A stretch of 64,000 bases of DNA from Sandaracinaceae bacterium (lineage in GTDB: Bacteria > Myxococcota_A > Polyangia > Polyangiales > Sandaracinaceae), in NCBI GenBank assembly GCA_020633195.1, contig JACKEC010000019.1, positions 248,001-312,000 on the forward strand. The letters run 5' to 3'. Of this stretch, positions 1-7,751 are shown in pieces. The notes below the pieces were generated by a model. It was not told where the DNA came from. It saw only the letters and a list, made by a program, of their open reading frames with translations, and searched no databases. The position numbers were made by a program, and so were the translations under genes. The stretch's first letter is position 1, and each line of letters begins with the position of its first letter.

Positions 1-115
1 ACGCCTCGATCCCCGCGATCCGCAGGACGAGCTCCGCGCCCGCGAGCGACAGCAGCGTCGCCACGAGCGACAGGGTCAAGCGCTTGGCCCACAGGCCCCG
101 GGCCGCGCTCGTCAT
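1..115 (-). CDS. N-terminus of a membrane-anchored or secreted protein (partial)
   Basis: Only the first 38 codons lie in the window; the gene runs off the left edge. The visible part has a short basic start (M-T-S-A-A-R...K-R) followed by a hydrophobic stretch rich in Leu, Ala and Val, then E-L-V-L-R-I-A-G-I-E. This is a signal-anchor pattern, and the Leu-rich segment followed by E-L-x-L-R-x-x-G is common at the start of SGNH/GDSL-type hydrolases of surface-polymer clusters. That family guess is inference. The ATG lies 4 bases after the stop of the methyltransferase gene, so it is probably the next gene of the same minus-strand operon. Confidence 0.5.
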   Translation of the reverse strand, partial: MTSAARGLWAKRLTLSLVATLLSLAGAELVLRIAGIEA

Positions 116-119
116 CGCG

Positions 120-914
120 TCACCGCGGGCGGAACGCCCGGTTCATCGCGAAGTGGTAGCCCTTCACGTTCGGGAAGTGGTCGGTGCGCACGTCGACGAA
201 GCCGACCTCCTCGAGCAGCGGCGTGAGGCGCGCGTGGTCCCACCGGTAGACGCGGCGCATCGTCAGCGACTCGAGCGCGGTGGCGCCCGAGCGGTCGCGC
301 ACGTGGTAGAGGTGATGCTCGTCGATGAAGTCCTCGCCGCGCTCCGCGACGATGGAGAGGCAGACGTGGCGCTCGCCGAGCGTGTGCTCCCAGGCCACGC
401 GCGCGCGGCTCATCTGCTCCCAGTCCCACTCGAGGACGCGGCGGCCCGCGCCGGCGTCGGGCTCGGCCGCGTCGGCGAAGAAGTAGACGAGCGCGCCGCC
501 CGGCTCGAGCGCCGCGAGCATCCCCGCGAGCTCCGCGCGGAGCGTGGCCTCGTCGTAGGTCCAGTGGAGCGCGTCGTTGAACACGAGGTCGTAGCGCTCC
601 GGGCGCGCCCCGAGCTCGGCCCACGGCGTGGCGATCACCGGCACGTCGAGGCCCGCGTCGCTCAGCGCGGCGGCCGTCGCCTCGCGCGCGACCGCCGACG
701 TGTCGCACGCGGTCACCTCGAAGCCCTCCTCGGCGAGGTTCACGGTGTGGTCGCCGAGCCCCGCGGTCGCGTCGAGGAGGCGCGGGCGACCGGGGTAGAG
801 CGCCTTGAGCTCGCGCTGGCTGTCGCGCTTCCAGCGGCGGAAGTCGAGCGGGTCGCAGCGGCGACGGAAGAGCTCGAAGCGCCAGTAGCGGTCCCAGTTC
901 AGCTCGCCGAGCAT
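120..914 (-). CDS. class I SAM-dependent methyltransferase
   Basis: 264-residue soluble protein with a Rossmann methyltransferase fold. Motif I is L-L-D-A-T-A-G-L-G-D-H-T at about residues 46-57, the acidic end of strand 2 is T-A-C-D-T, and Y-D-L-V-F-N-D forms the motif II/strand 4 region. An N-terminal segment rich in Trp, Arg and Phe (residues 1-35) precedes the fold. ATG start with a G-rich upstream stretch. It lies 12 bases after the GH5-like gene in a minus-strand operon with three radical SAM proteins and a glycosyltransferase, so a small-molecule, sugar or peptide methyl acceptor is likely. The substrate cannot be read from the sequence. Confidence 0.85.
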   Translation of the reverse strand: MLGELNWDRYWRFELFRRRCDPLDFRRWKRDSQRELKALYPGRPRLLDATAGLGDHTVNLAEEGFEVTACDTSAVAREATAAALSDAGLDVPVIATPWAELGARPERYDLVFNDALHWTYDEATLRAELAGMLAALEPGGALVYFFADAAEPDAGAGRRVLEWDWEQMSRARVAWEHTLGERHVCLSIVAERGEDFIDEHHLYHVRDRSGATALESLTMRRVYRWDHARLTPLLEEVGFVDVRTDHFPNVKGYHFAMNRAFRPR

Positions 915-926
915 CCCTCGCCCCCC

Positions 927-1895
927 TCAGCGCGTGGTCTTCAGCGTGTGGCGGACCTGGTCGCCGAGCGCGGTCGTGGTGCGCTCGCGCCCCTCGCCGC
1001 TGCGCAGCGCGCCGTCGAGCTGCCAGAGGAACAGCGCGTCGTAGCCGAGCCGGTCCGCGTTGTAGACGTAGTTGGTGAGGCCGGCCTCGTCGGCGCCGTC
1101 CTCCTTGGGGATCCCCGCCTCGCCCGCGATCAGCGGCAAGCTCGGGTCGAGCAGGCGCTCGTCGCCGAGGTACTCCGCGAGCTGCTCGCGCGAGGGGAGC
1201 CCCGCGGTCGGGTGGTAGACGTGCACGTCGACGAGGTCGAGGGCGGGGCCGCTCTTCCACAGGGAGGGCAAGAAGACGTGCCCCGTACCGGTGCTCACGA
1301 GCAGGCTCCGCTCGGCGCGGGCGGCGTCGCCGCAGATCTGGATCGCCTTGCCGATCGCGGCCCACGGCACCGGCTCGAGGGACGTCTCCTCGGGCTTCAT
1401 GCACTCGGCGGTGGCGGTCTCGGGCTCGTTGACGATCTCGAGCGCGACGAGGAGCGCCGGGTCGAGCTGGGCCACGATCGGCCGCACGACCCGCTCGGCG
1501 AAGCGCGCCGCCTGCTCGGGGTCGGCGAGGATCGAGCGCGTGATGGGGTCCTCCTCGCGAGGCCACGCGTTTCCGTCGAGGAGCGTCGGGTAGAGCTTGA
1601 GGCCGTGCAGCGTGGCGGCTTCCTGGATCACGTCGAGCGCTCGGAGCAGGTCGTCGTGCACACCGACCACCGCGCCGTCCTCGACGACGAGGCCCTCGGC
1701 GTTCTCGCAGAGCCAGAGGCGCACCGCTTCGAAGCCGAGCTCGCGCGCCTCGATCAGCGGCCGGTAGGAGGCCATCGCCTCGAACGAGACGGGCCACGTC
1801 GGGAAGCGGGGGTTCGGCGCGAGGTCGTGGCCGTAGTCCCCGCGCAGATAGCAGACGTTGACGCCGCGGAGCGCCCTCTTGCGGTCGGTGGTCAT
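927..1895 (-). CDS. GH5-type (clan A) glycoside hydrolase-like protein
   Basis: 322 residues with a TIM-barrel glycosidase pattern. I-V-N-E-P-E carries the expected acid/base Glu (about E157), H-V-Y-H at 225-228 matches the usual active-site His/Tyr strand, and L-I-A-G-E-A-G carries the expected nucleophile Glu (about E259). W-Q-L-D near residue 291 matches the last conserved strand of cellulase-like enzymes. There is no obvious signal peptide, so it may act in the cytoplasm or its export is not visible. The ATG at 1895 is chosen because the frame upstream of it reads into the preceding radical SAM gene; the two genes are 4 bases apart. In this setting it may trim or remodel a glycan made by the neighbouring GT2. 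Function is inferred from motifs only. Confidence 0.75.
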   Translation of the reverse strand: MTTDRKRALRGVNVCYLRGDYGHDLAPNPRFPTWPVSFEAMASYRPLIEARELGFEAVRLWLCENAEGLVVEDGAVVGVHDDLLRALDVIQEAATLHGLKLYPTLLDGNAWPREEDPITRSILADPEQAARFAERVVRPIVAQLDPALLVALEIVNEPETATAECMKPEETSLEPVPWAAIGKAIQICGDAARAERSLLVSTGTGHVFLPSLWKSGPALDLVDVHVYHPTAGLPSREQLAEYLGDERLLDPSLPLIAGEAGIPKEDGADEAGLTNYVYNADRLGYDALFLWQLDGALRSGEGRERTTTALGDQVRHTLKTTR

Positions 1896-1899
1896 CGCG

Positions 1900-3090
1900 T
1901 CAGATGCCGTCGTGGATGTCGAGCGTGTTGCCCGAGCCGGCGCCCGCGACCTTGCGCGTCTTGCCGGTGCGCATCTTGTCGGGGACCCGGAGGGCGACCA
2001 CGCCCTCCTCGACGCCGCCGGCGACGTCGTCACCCGCGAGCGCGCTCGCGACCATGCCCTCGTTCCACTCGTGGTCCCAGGCGTAGTTGAAGCCGTTGCA
2101 GGCGACGCACTTCTTCTCGAGCCCCTCGCGGACGATGTCGCGCGCGAGCTCCGAGCGGAGCGCGGTCACGAGCGACGCCTCGGCGATGTTCCGGCCCTGG
2201 TGCCAGCAGAGGTAGTAGCCGTGGTCCGAGAGCCCGATGAACTTCTGGGGGATCTTGCAGCCGTCGATCGGCCGGTACCGCTTGCCCTTGCGGGCGTACA
2301 TCTCGAAGTGATCGAGGAGGAGCTTCTTGTCGTTGAACCAGGTGTTCGTCTCGGCGCACTCGCGCTCGATGCGCACGAGCTGCTCGTAGGCGACCTTCTC
2401 CTCGTCCGGCGTCATCTGCATGTGCGCCGTCTCCGGCACGACCTCGACGTGGGAGAAGCCGCAGTAGGCGTAGCGCCGACCGCCGATCGCCTGGATCGCC
2501 TTGAACGAATCGTAGAGGCAATCGTAGTTGTCGCGCTGCATCACCGTGTTGGTGCCCCACTGGATGCTCGACTCCTCGGTGAGCATGCGCAGGGTCTTGA
2601 GCGAGCGCTGGTACGTGCCCGGCCGCTGCCGGATGTGATCGTGCGCCGCCTCGGTGCCGTCGATGCTGATGGTGAGGCAGTCGAGGTGCGAGAGCAGCGG
2701 CAGGTGCTTCTGCTTGATGAGCGTCCCGTTGCTGACGAGCTGCACCTTCGTGCCCGCGCCGAACGCGTGCTCGAGGATCTCGAGGAACTGCGGGTGCACG
2801 AACGGCTCGCCGCCGGAGAAGCTCACCGTCGCGACGCCGACGAGCGCGGCCTCGTCGATCGCGCCCTTGCAGACGTCGGCGTCCATGAAGAGCGCCTCGC
2901 TCGGGCGCCGGCACATCTGGCAGGTGAGGTTGCAGTACTCGCTGAGCGCGATGTCCATGCGCTCGTAGCTCGTGAAGAGGACCTCGCCGCCGCACGACGG
3001 GCAGGCCTCCGTCTCGAGCGCCTCGCGGCCGCTCATCGCGTGGCTGACGTCGGCCCCGCAGCCGGGACAGGCGCGCGTCTTGGCGCTCAT
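1900..3090 (-). CDS. radical SAM protein with N-terminal zinc ribbon and SPASM-like C-terminus
   Basis: 396 residues. The N-terminus has two C-P-x-C-G knuckles (C8, C11, C30, C33), a zinc-ribbon pattern. The radical SAM cluster motif is C-N-L-T-C-Q-M-C (C53, C57, C60), and G-G-E-P at 93-96 is the SAM-binding motif. The C-terminal third has further cysteines (C278, C295, and the pair C328/C331) arranged as in SPASM/twitch proteins that bind an auxiliary Fe-S cluster. SPASM enzymes mostly modify peptides, though some act on sugars or other substrates. The ATG overlaps the stop of the next radical SAM gene by 4 bases (ATGA), implying translational coupling and a joint role. Substrate unknown. 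Confidence 0.88.
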   Translation of the reverse strand: MSAKTRACPGCGADVSHAMSGREALETEACPSCGGEVLFTSYERMDIALSEYCNLTCQMCRRPSEALFMDADVCKGAIDEAALVGVATVSFSGGEPFVHPQFLEILEHAFGAGTKVQLVSNGTLIKQKHLPLLSHLDCLTISIDGTEAAHDHIRQRPGTYQRSLKTLRMLTEESSIQWGTNTVMQRDNYDCLYDSFKAIQAIGGRRYAYCGFSHVEVVPETAHMQMTPDEEKVAYEQLVRIERECAETNTWFNDKKLLLDHFEMYARKGKRYRPIDGCKIPQKFIGLSDHGYYLCWHQGRNIAEASLVTALRSELARDIVREGLEKKCVACNGFNYAWDHEWNEGMVASALAGDDVAGGVEEGVVALRVPDKMRTGKTRKVAGAGSGNTLDIHDGI

Positions 3091-4094
3091 TCGGCGGCTC
3101 CGGCGGCGTCGAAGCTCTCGACGTCGGAGCAGGCGGCGAGGCAGCCCGGGCAGCGCTCCGTGAGCGCGAGCGTCTGCAGCTGCTGGTGGTGGATCGACTG
3201 CCAGACGTCGACGATCTCGTCCTGCATCACGTTGCCCATCCGATCGTCGTCGGTCCGCATGAAGAAGCAGGGGTAGATGTCGCCGCGGAAGTCGACGAGG
3301 AGGAACTTGCTCGGCAGGAAGCAGCCGCCGGGCGGGATCGGGCGGATGCCCTCGGTGAGGTAGTCCGGGATCACGCCGAAGAGCGACTCGGTGAAGATGT
3401 TCACGCCGAGCTGACGGGCGTGCGCGTCGAGCAGCTCGAGCTCGGCGATGATCTTCTCGCGCGGCGTCCGCATCAGCGAGAAGCGGTGCAGGTCCTTGTC
3501 GGGCCCGCTGATCTCGAGCTGGAAGGGCTGGAAGCTCACCTCGCCGATGCCGAGCTCGGCGGCGAGCGTGACGAGCGGGCGCAGGTGCTCGAGGGACTCC
3601 TTGAGGATCACGCCTGAGAGGCCGACGTCGATGCCGCGCTCGATGAGCCGCCGCACGGTGGCGACGGACTTGTCGTAGTTGCCCTCGCCGCGCAGCGCGT
3701 CGTGGATGGGCTTGGGGCCGTCGATGCTGACGTGCAGCGAGACCGACGGGCAGGCCTCGAGGCGGTCCATGTGCGCCTCGGTGATCATCGTGCCGTTGGT
3801 CACGATGTCTTGCTTCGTGTAGCCGATCGCGTGCGCGAGCTCGACGACGTCGAGGAAGTCCTTGCGCATGAAGCTCTCCGCGCCGCACGGCGTGAACACC
3901 GTCGCGCCGAGCTCGCGGCCCTGCCGGAGGATCTTCTCGACCGTCTCGAAGGGGACGCCGTGCTGCTTCAGCTCCCAGACGCTGCACATCTCGCACTTGA
4001 GGTTGCAGTAGACGGTCAGCTCGATCGCGATCTCGTCCAGGGGACGCGCGAGCGAGCGGCTGCGCCGGAGCGGCGTGAAGGCGGAGACGCTCAC
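3087..4094 (-). CDS. radical SAM protein, SPASM-like C-terminal cysteines
   Basis: 335 residues from the GTG at 4094. The cluster motif is Y-C-N-L-K-C-E-M-C (C30, C34, C37). Where most family members have G-G-E-P this protein reads P-C-G-A-E-S (about 69-74), an unusual variant. The C-terminal region has G-G-C-F, Y-P-C-F and C-P-G-C-L-A-A-C, a SPASM-like set for an extra Fe-S cluster. I chose the GTG because it overlaps the glycosyltransferase stop by 4 bases (GTGA), like other junctions in this operon; an upstream ATG at 4154 would overlap by 64 bases. It also overlaps the SPASM gene downstream by 4 bases, so GT2 and both radical SAM genes are probably translated as a coupled set. Confidence 0.88.
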   Translation of the reverse strand: MSVSAFTPLRRSRSLARPLDEIAIELTVYCNLKCEMCSVWELKQHGVPFETVEKILRQGRELGATVFTPCGAESFMRKDFLDVVELAHAIGYTKQDIVTNGTMITEAHMDRLEACPSVSLHVSIDGPKPIHDALRGEGNYDKSVATVRRLIERGIDVGLSGVILKESLEHLRPLVTLAAELGIGEVSFQPFQLEISGPDKDLHRFSLMRTPREKIIAELELLDAHARQLGVNIFTESLFGVIPDYLTEGIRPIPPGGCFLPSKFLLVDFRGDIYPCFFMRTDDDRMGNVMQDEIVDVWQSIHHQQLQTLALTERCPGCLAACSDVESFDAAGAAE

Positions 4095-5023
4095 GCTGGC
4101 TCGACCGCCCTCGGGGAGCTCGGCGCGGGCGCCTGGACGAGCGCCCGTCGGCACTCGGCGATGACGTGCTCCACGTCGTTCTCGTATCCGTTCTTCACCC
4201 AGCGCCCCCCGTCGTCGAGAACATACCAGCGCAGGTCCTGACGGACGAACCGCGCCAGCGCTTCATCGTGAGGATGCAAATCCATGAATCGCACGGCGTT
4301 GCGCACGTAGGTGTCATAGCTCGGCGGGAGCTGCCGCGCCTCACAGCGGAAGGGATCGCGCGGGGCGTCGTCGTCGACGTGGAGCACCATCGCGCGCGGC
4401 TCCTCGACGATGCGGTAGCCCGCGTGGTGGAGGCGGTAGCCGAGCTCGGTGTCCTCGAGGCCCCAGCCGGAGAAGCCGTCGTCGAACCACAGCTCGGGGC
4501 CGCCGAGGCGGACCGAGAAGTTGCACGAGTAGACGAAGATCCAGGGCGCCTCGTGCTCGTCGACCGAGCGGCCCTCGAGGTCGGCGATGCGGTCGTCGCG
4601 CTCGGCGTGCTCGAAGTCCGAGGGCTCCGGCGCGTCGCGGTCGAAGGCCAGCGTGCGGTGGCGCGGCCCGAGGACGACGCGGCGGACCTCGGGCTCGGCC
4701 GCGTGCGCGGCGATGTGGGCTTCGACGTAGTCGGGGCCGACGAGCACGTCGTCGTCCGCGAAGATGACGACGTCGCCGACCGCGCGCTCGATCCCGAGGT
4801 TGCGGGCCTGGCCGGCGCGGAAGCCGCGGTCCTCTTGCCAGGCGTGCTCGATCGGCAGGCGCCCTTCGAAGCTCCGCACGACCTCGGCGGTGTGATCCGA
4901 GGAGCCGTCGTCCCCGACCACGACCCGAGCGAGCCGATCGGTCTGTTGCCGCGTGAGGCAATGGAGCAACGATCGGAGGCGCTCGGCGCGGTTGTAGGTC
5001 GGGATGACCAGCGTAGCCTTCAA
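4091..5023 (-). CDS. family 2 glycosyltransferase
   Basis: 310 residues with the GT-A fold of family 2. The start reads K-A-T-L-V-I-P-T-Y-N-R, followed by V-G-D-D-G-S-S-D (nucleotide-binding loop), F-A-D-D-D-V (metal-binding DxD) and G-W-G-L-E-D-T-E-L (acceptor/catalytic region, as in the galactosyltransferase C-terminal motif). The TTG at 5023 is preferred over a GTG at 5059 because an AGGAGG sits 7 bases upstream of it. No membrane segment is seen, so it should act in the cytoplasm. The motif order and G-W-G-L-E-D block closely resemble the GT2 domain of the fusion at 12135-14228, which suggests related acceptors or a shared pathway. Confidence 0.88.
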   Translation of the reverse strand: MKATLVIPTYNRAERLRSLLHCLTRQQTDRLARVVVGDDGSSDHTAEVVRSFEGRLPIEHAWQEDRGFRAGQARNLGIERAVGDVVIFADDDVLVGPDYVEAHIAAHAAEPEVRRVVLGPRHRTLAFDRDAPEPSDFEHAERDDRIADLEGRSVDEHEAPWIFVYSCNFSVRLGGPELWFDDGFSGWGLEDTELGYRLHHAGYRIVEEPRAMVLHVDDDAPRDPFRCEARQLPPSYDTYVRNAVRFMDLHPHDEALARFVRQDLRWYVLDDGGRWVKNGYENDVEHVIAECRRALVQAPAPSSPRAVEPA

Positions 5024-5030
5024 GAGCCGC

Positions 5031-5036
5031 CCTCCT
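5031..5036 (-). promoter_or_regulatory. ribosome binding site deciding the GT2 start
   Basis: AGGAGG on the minus strand, 7 bases before the TTG at 5023. It supports that TTG over the GTG at 5059, which has no comparable site. Confidence 0.65.
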
Positions 5037-5086
5037 GGAGCGCGGCGGAACCATGCCACGCCAGGAGGCGTTCGCTCAACCCGGCG

Positions 5087-7357
5087 CTAGACCGCGGTGG
5101 CGCGCAGCGTGACCACGGCGACGCCGCCGCGGGTCCGCACCGCGACGCGGAGCTGATCGGTCTCGGACGCGGGCCGCCACGCGACCTCGGGGCCGTCGCC
5201 GTCGACGTCGCCGTCCGACTCCCAGCGCGTCGAGAAGGGCTCGCGCACGCCGTCGATGGTCACGCGGACGAGCTCGTCGGCGCGGGTCGCCCGCAGCCGG
5301 GGCGCGGGCGGGTTGGTCATCGGCAGGTCCGCCGTGCGCAGCGTGTTGGCGGGCGCGCTGTCGCGCCACTGGTCCACGAGGCGCAGGCGCTTCTTGAGGC
5401 TTCCGTCCTCCGTGAACGCCGCGTCGTCCTCGGCCTCCGGCAGGAGCGAGCTCATCGCGGCGTCGAACGGCGCGGGGTCCACGACCATCCCCGCGTCGTC
5501 GCCCGCGTCGAAGCCCGCGTCGTCCATCGCGGCGTCCGGCGGCGGCGGGTCGACGACCATGCCCGAGTCGGTGCCCGCGTCGAAGCCGGCGTCCATCCCC
5601 GCGTCCTGCGGGGCCGGGTCGACGACCATGCCCGCGTCCTGCCCCGCGTCGGGCGGCACCGGATCGACGACCATCCCGCACTCGCAGCCCGCCGCGAGCG
5701 TGACCACCGCGCCGCTGAACGCGACGTTGCGCGCGAGCTTGAGGAGCTTCTGCGTCGGGTTCGTCGCGACGAGCTTCCGCGGCTCGTTCGCGTGCGCGTT
5801 CATGTCCGCGTAGAGCGAGTCGAGCTCCTCGTGCCAGACGCGGTCCGACGCCGCGACCTCGAGGGCGAGGCGCGCGGTGTGTCGCTCGATGCGCTCGGCG
5901 TCGTGGACGTCGCCGCCCTCGATGATGTCGATGGCGCGCTCGAGGTAGTCGGCGGTGTCGAGCGAGATGGCCCGCGTGAGGAGGCGCGCGCGCGTGCCGA
6001 GGCGGTTCGCCGTCTCGCCCTCGTAGAAGCGCTTGAGGACGTTGGCCGCGTAGCCGATGCCCATGTAGCGGTTGGCGACGCCGCGCGGCGCGAAGTTGCG
6101 CTCGCGGAAGGCGGCCGAGCAGACGCGGAAGAGCAGCTCGGTCTTGTCGTCCGCGATGCGGTAGTTCCAGCCGAGGTAGCTCCCGCCGAGGTCCTGCTCC
6201 TTGCTCATCTCGAGGTGGAGCGGGGTGCCGTGATAGGGCTCGGCGCGGCAGAAGTTCACGGGGTGGTCGGCGTGGTCGCGGATGAACTGCATGTTCTCGG
6301 CGACGTCGCCGACGCTCGCGCCGGGCTCGAAGATCAGGAGGTTGTAGCAGTTGAAGATGCCGGCCTCGCGGCAGGCCTTCAGCGCGCCGCGCACGTGCGC
6401 CTGCTGGGTGCCGCGGCGCAGGTTGTCGCCGCCCGTCTGCGAGCCGTTCTCGACGCCGACGTACAGCCGAATCACGCCGAGCTCGGCGAGGCCCTTGGCG
6501 AGCTCGGGGGTGATCGTGTCGGGCCGCGCCTTGCCGACGAAGGCGACCTTGCCGACCCCGTACTCGTCGAGCGCGGCGCGGATCGCCTGCATGCGCTCGA
6601 GCGTCCGCTTCGGGTTCGGGAGCGTGAAGTTGTCGTCGTGGAAGCAGAAGATGCAGGGCGTCTGCGCGCGGTGCTGCAGGAGCGCGATCTCCGCGGCGAT
6701 GTTCTCGGGGCTGCGCAGTCGGAACAGGCGACCGCCGCCGTGCTCGCGGCCGTCGCGGTAGAAGGCGACGATCGAGCAGTAGTTGCACTTGCCCCAGCAG
6801 CCGCGGCCGCCGAGGAGCGGGACGAACGGCACGTTCATGTGCCGGTTGTGCTGCCGATAGCGGATCGGGAACGGGATGGCGTCGAGGTCGTCGGGCATCC
6901 GCCGCGGCGCCGTCCGGGTCGCCACGCCGTCGTGGCTCATGAGCGCGAGGCCCTCGACGTCGAACAGCGACGTGCCGTTCTCGAGCGCGCCCATCAGCGC
7001 GAGGAGCGTCTCCTCGCCGTCGTGGAACACCACCGAGTCGACCCCGTGGCCGCCCTCGATGACCTCCTGGTACGCGAGCGTCGGGAACTGCGCTCCGCTC
7101 GTGACGTGCCCGCGATAGCCGGCCGACCGCAGCTTGCGCGCGAGCCCGAGGAACTCGTGGGCGCGGTGCTGGAACTGGATCGAGAGCCCCACCAGCTCCG
7201 GCTGATCTGCCATCACCCGCTCGACGATCGCGCCGCCGTCCTCGGGCACGTTGAACGGCAGGATGTAGGGCTCGTGGCCGGCTTCGCGACAGACCGCCGC
7301 GAGGATGCCAAGGCCGAGGTTCTCTTCGAAGTCCGCTCCGATCAGATAGACGCGCAT
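5087..7357 (-). CDS. B12-binding-type radical SAM enzyme with C-terminal repeat tail
   Basis: 756 residues. Residues 1-150 resemble the cobalamin-binding fold that precedes this radical SAM class (N-L-G-L-G-I-L-A near 13-20), though no D-x-H-x-x-G motif is seen. The cluster motif is C-W-G-K-C-N-Y-C (C187, C191, C194), and G-V-E-N-G-S near 301 fits the core. The core ends near 520. Then comes an unusual tail: a basic-then-hydrophobic segment (about 535-557) ending A-A-G-C-E-C, four G-M-V-V-D-P-x-P repeats rich in Asp-Ala-Gly (561-635), and a beta-rich segment of about 75 residues. The ATG at 7357 has GGGGGAG just upstream. The family includes methyltransferases and C-C bond-forming enzymes. 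The tail could be a tethered substrate, a surface linker or a fused lipoprotein-like domain. Confidence 0.85.
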   Translation of the reverse strand: MRVYLIGADFEENLGLGILAAVCREAGHEPYILPFNVPEDGGAIVERVMADQPELVGLSIQFQHRAHEFLGLARKLRSAGYRGHVTSGAQFPTLAYQEVIEGGHGVDSVVFHDGEETLLALMGALENGTSLFDVEGLALMSHDGVATRTAPRRMPDDLDAIPFPIRYRQHNRHMNVPFVPLLGGRGCWGKCNYCSIVAFYRDGREHGGGRLFRLRSPENIAAEIALLQHRAQTPCIFCFHDDNFTLPNPKRTLERMQAIRAALDEYGVGKVAFVGKARPDTITPELAKGLAELGVIRLYVGVENGSQTGGDNLRRGTQQAHVRGALKACREAGIFNCYNLLIFEPGASVGDVAENMQFIRDHADHPVNFCRAEPYHGTPLHLEMSKEQDLGGSYLGWNYRIADDKTELLFRVCSAAFRERNFAPRGVANRYMGIGYAANVLKRFYEGETANRLGTRARLLTRAISLDTADYLERAIDIIEGGDVHDAERIERHTARLALEVAASDRVWHEELDSLYADMNAHANEPRKLVATNPTQKLLKLARNVAFSGAVVTLAAGCECGMVVDPVPPDAGQDAGMVVDPAPQDAGMDAGFDAGTDSGMVVDPPPPDAAMDDAGFDAGDDAGMVVDPAPFDAAMSSLLPEAEDDAAFTEDGSLKKRLRLVDQWRDSAPANTLRTADLPMTNPPAPRLRATRADELVRVTIDGVREPFSTRWESDGDVDGDGPEVAWRPASETDQLRVAVRTRGGVAVVTLRATAV
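5456..5677 (-). repeat. four in-frame G-M-V-V-D-P-x-P-x-D-A coding repeats
   Basis: Within the radical SAM gene, codons for G-M-V-V-D-P recur at residues 561, 576, 599 and 623 (spacings 15, 23 and 24), separated by Asp-Ala-Gly-rich spacers. The codon string for V-V-D-P is nearly invariant on the DNA, so the array probably arose by recent duplication. Confidence 0.85.
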
Positions 7358-7423
7358 GTCTCCCCCTCGGCGGACAAACCTACGCGCGGTCACCGTTGGT
7401 GCCAAGGCGTGGCGCCGGCTCAC

Positions 7424-7660
7424 TCACCGACGCTTCAGCGCCGCGCGGATCGTCTCGAGCGCGTCGGGGAACTCCTCGAACATCGAGTGAGGCTTCGCGA
7501 GGAAGTCGTAGAGCGGCTGGCCGCCGCCCATCCCCTCGTGGCCTCGCGCGGTGCCCTCGTGCGGGCCGGACTCGATCTGCACCTCGTCGTCGGTGAGGAT
7601 CAGGGTGACGCGCCAGTGGCGCTTGCCCCGCATCGACTCGTGCTCCCAACGCTGCGTCAT
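7424..7660 (-). CDS. small hypothetical protein, 78 residues
   Basis: Compact acidic/basic soluble protein with no recognised domain. It reads R-H-W-R-V-T-L-I-L-T-D-D-E-V-Q-I-E near residues 14-30, a beta-hairpin-like stretch, then a Gly/His-rich loop and an amphipathic helix near the C-terminus. No signal peptide or membrane segment. The ATG at 7660 is the only start that keeps the coding bias; the frame further upstream overlaps the divergent promoter. It is the first gene upstream of the radical SAM operon (66 bases away), so it may be co-transcribed. Function unknown; an accessory or peptide-binding role is possible but unsupported. Confidence 0.6.
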   Translation of the reverse strand: MTQRWEHESMRGKRHWRVTLILTDDEVQIESGPHEGTARGHEGMGGGQPLYDFLAKPHSMFEEFPDALETIRAALKRR

Positions 7661-7685
7661 CGGTCCACCATGACACGAGCCAACG

Positions 7686-7702
7686 CTGGCACGTGCGTTG
7701 CC
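7686..7702 (+). promoter_or_regulatory. sigma-54-type (-24/-12) promoter candidate
   Basis: CTGGCACGTGCGTTGCC has the GG and GC doublets exactly 10 bases apart (GG 7688-7689, GC 7700-7701) and matches the YTGGCACG-N4-TTGC consensus at almost every position. It lies about 50 bases before the lipoprotein ATG at 7752. Sigma-54 promoters need an enhancer-binding activator, and myxobacteria encode many of these. Confidence 0.6.
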
Positions 7703-7751
7703 GGTCTCGGGTCGGGTGTGCCAGACCGCGTCAGGCGGTCGGGGAGGTCGC

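Noticed and set aside
7381..7410. Sigma-54-like site before the radical SAM operon on the minus strand
   Set aside because: Has TTGGCAC but GA where GC is essential.
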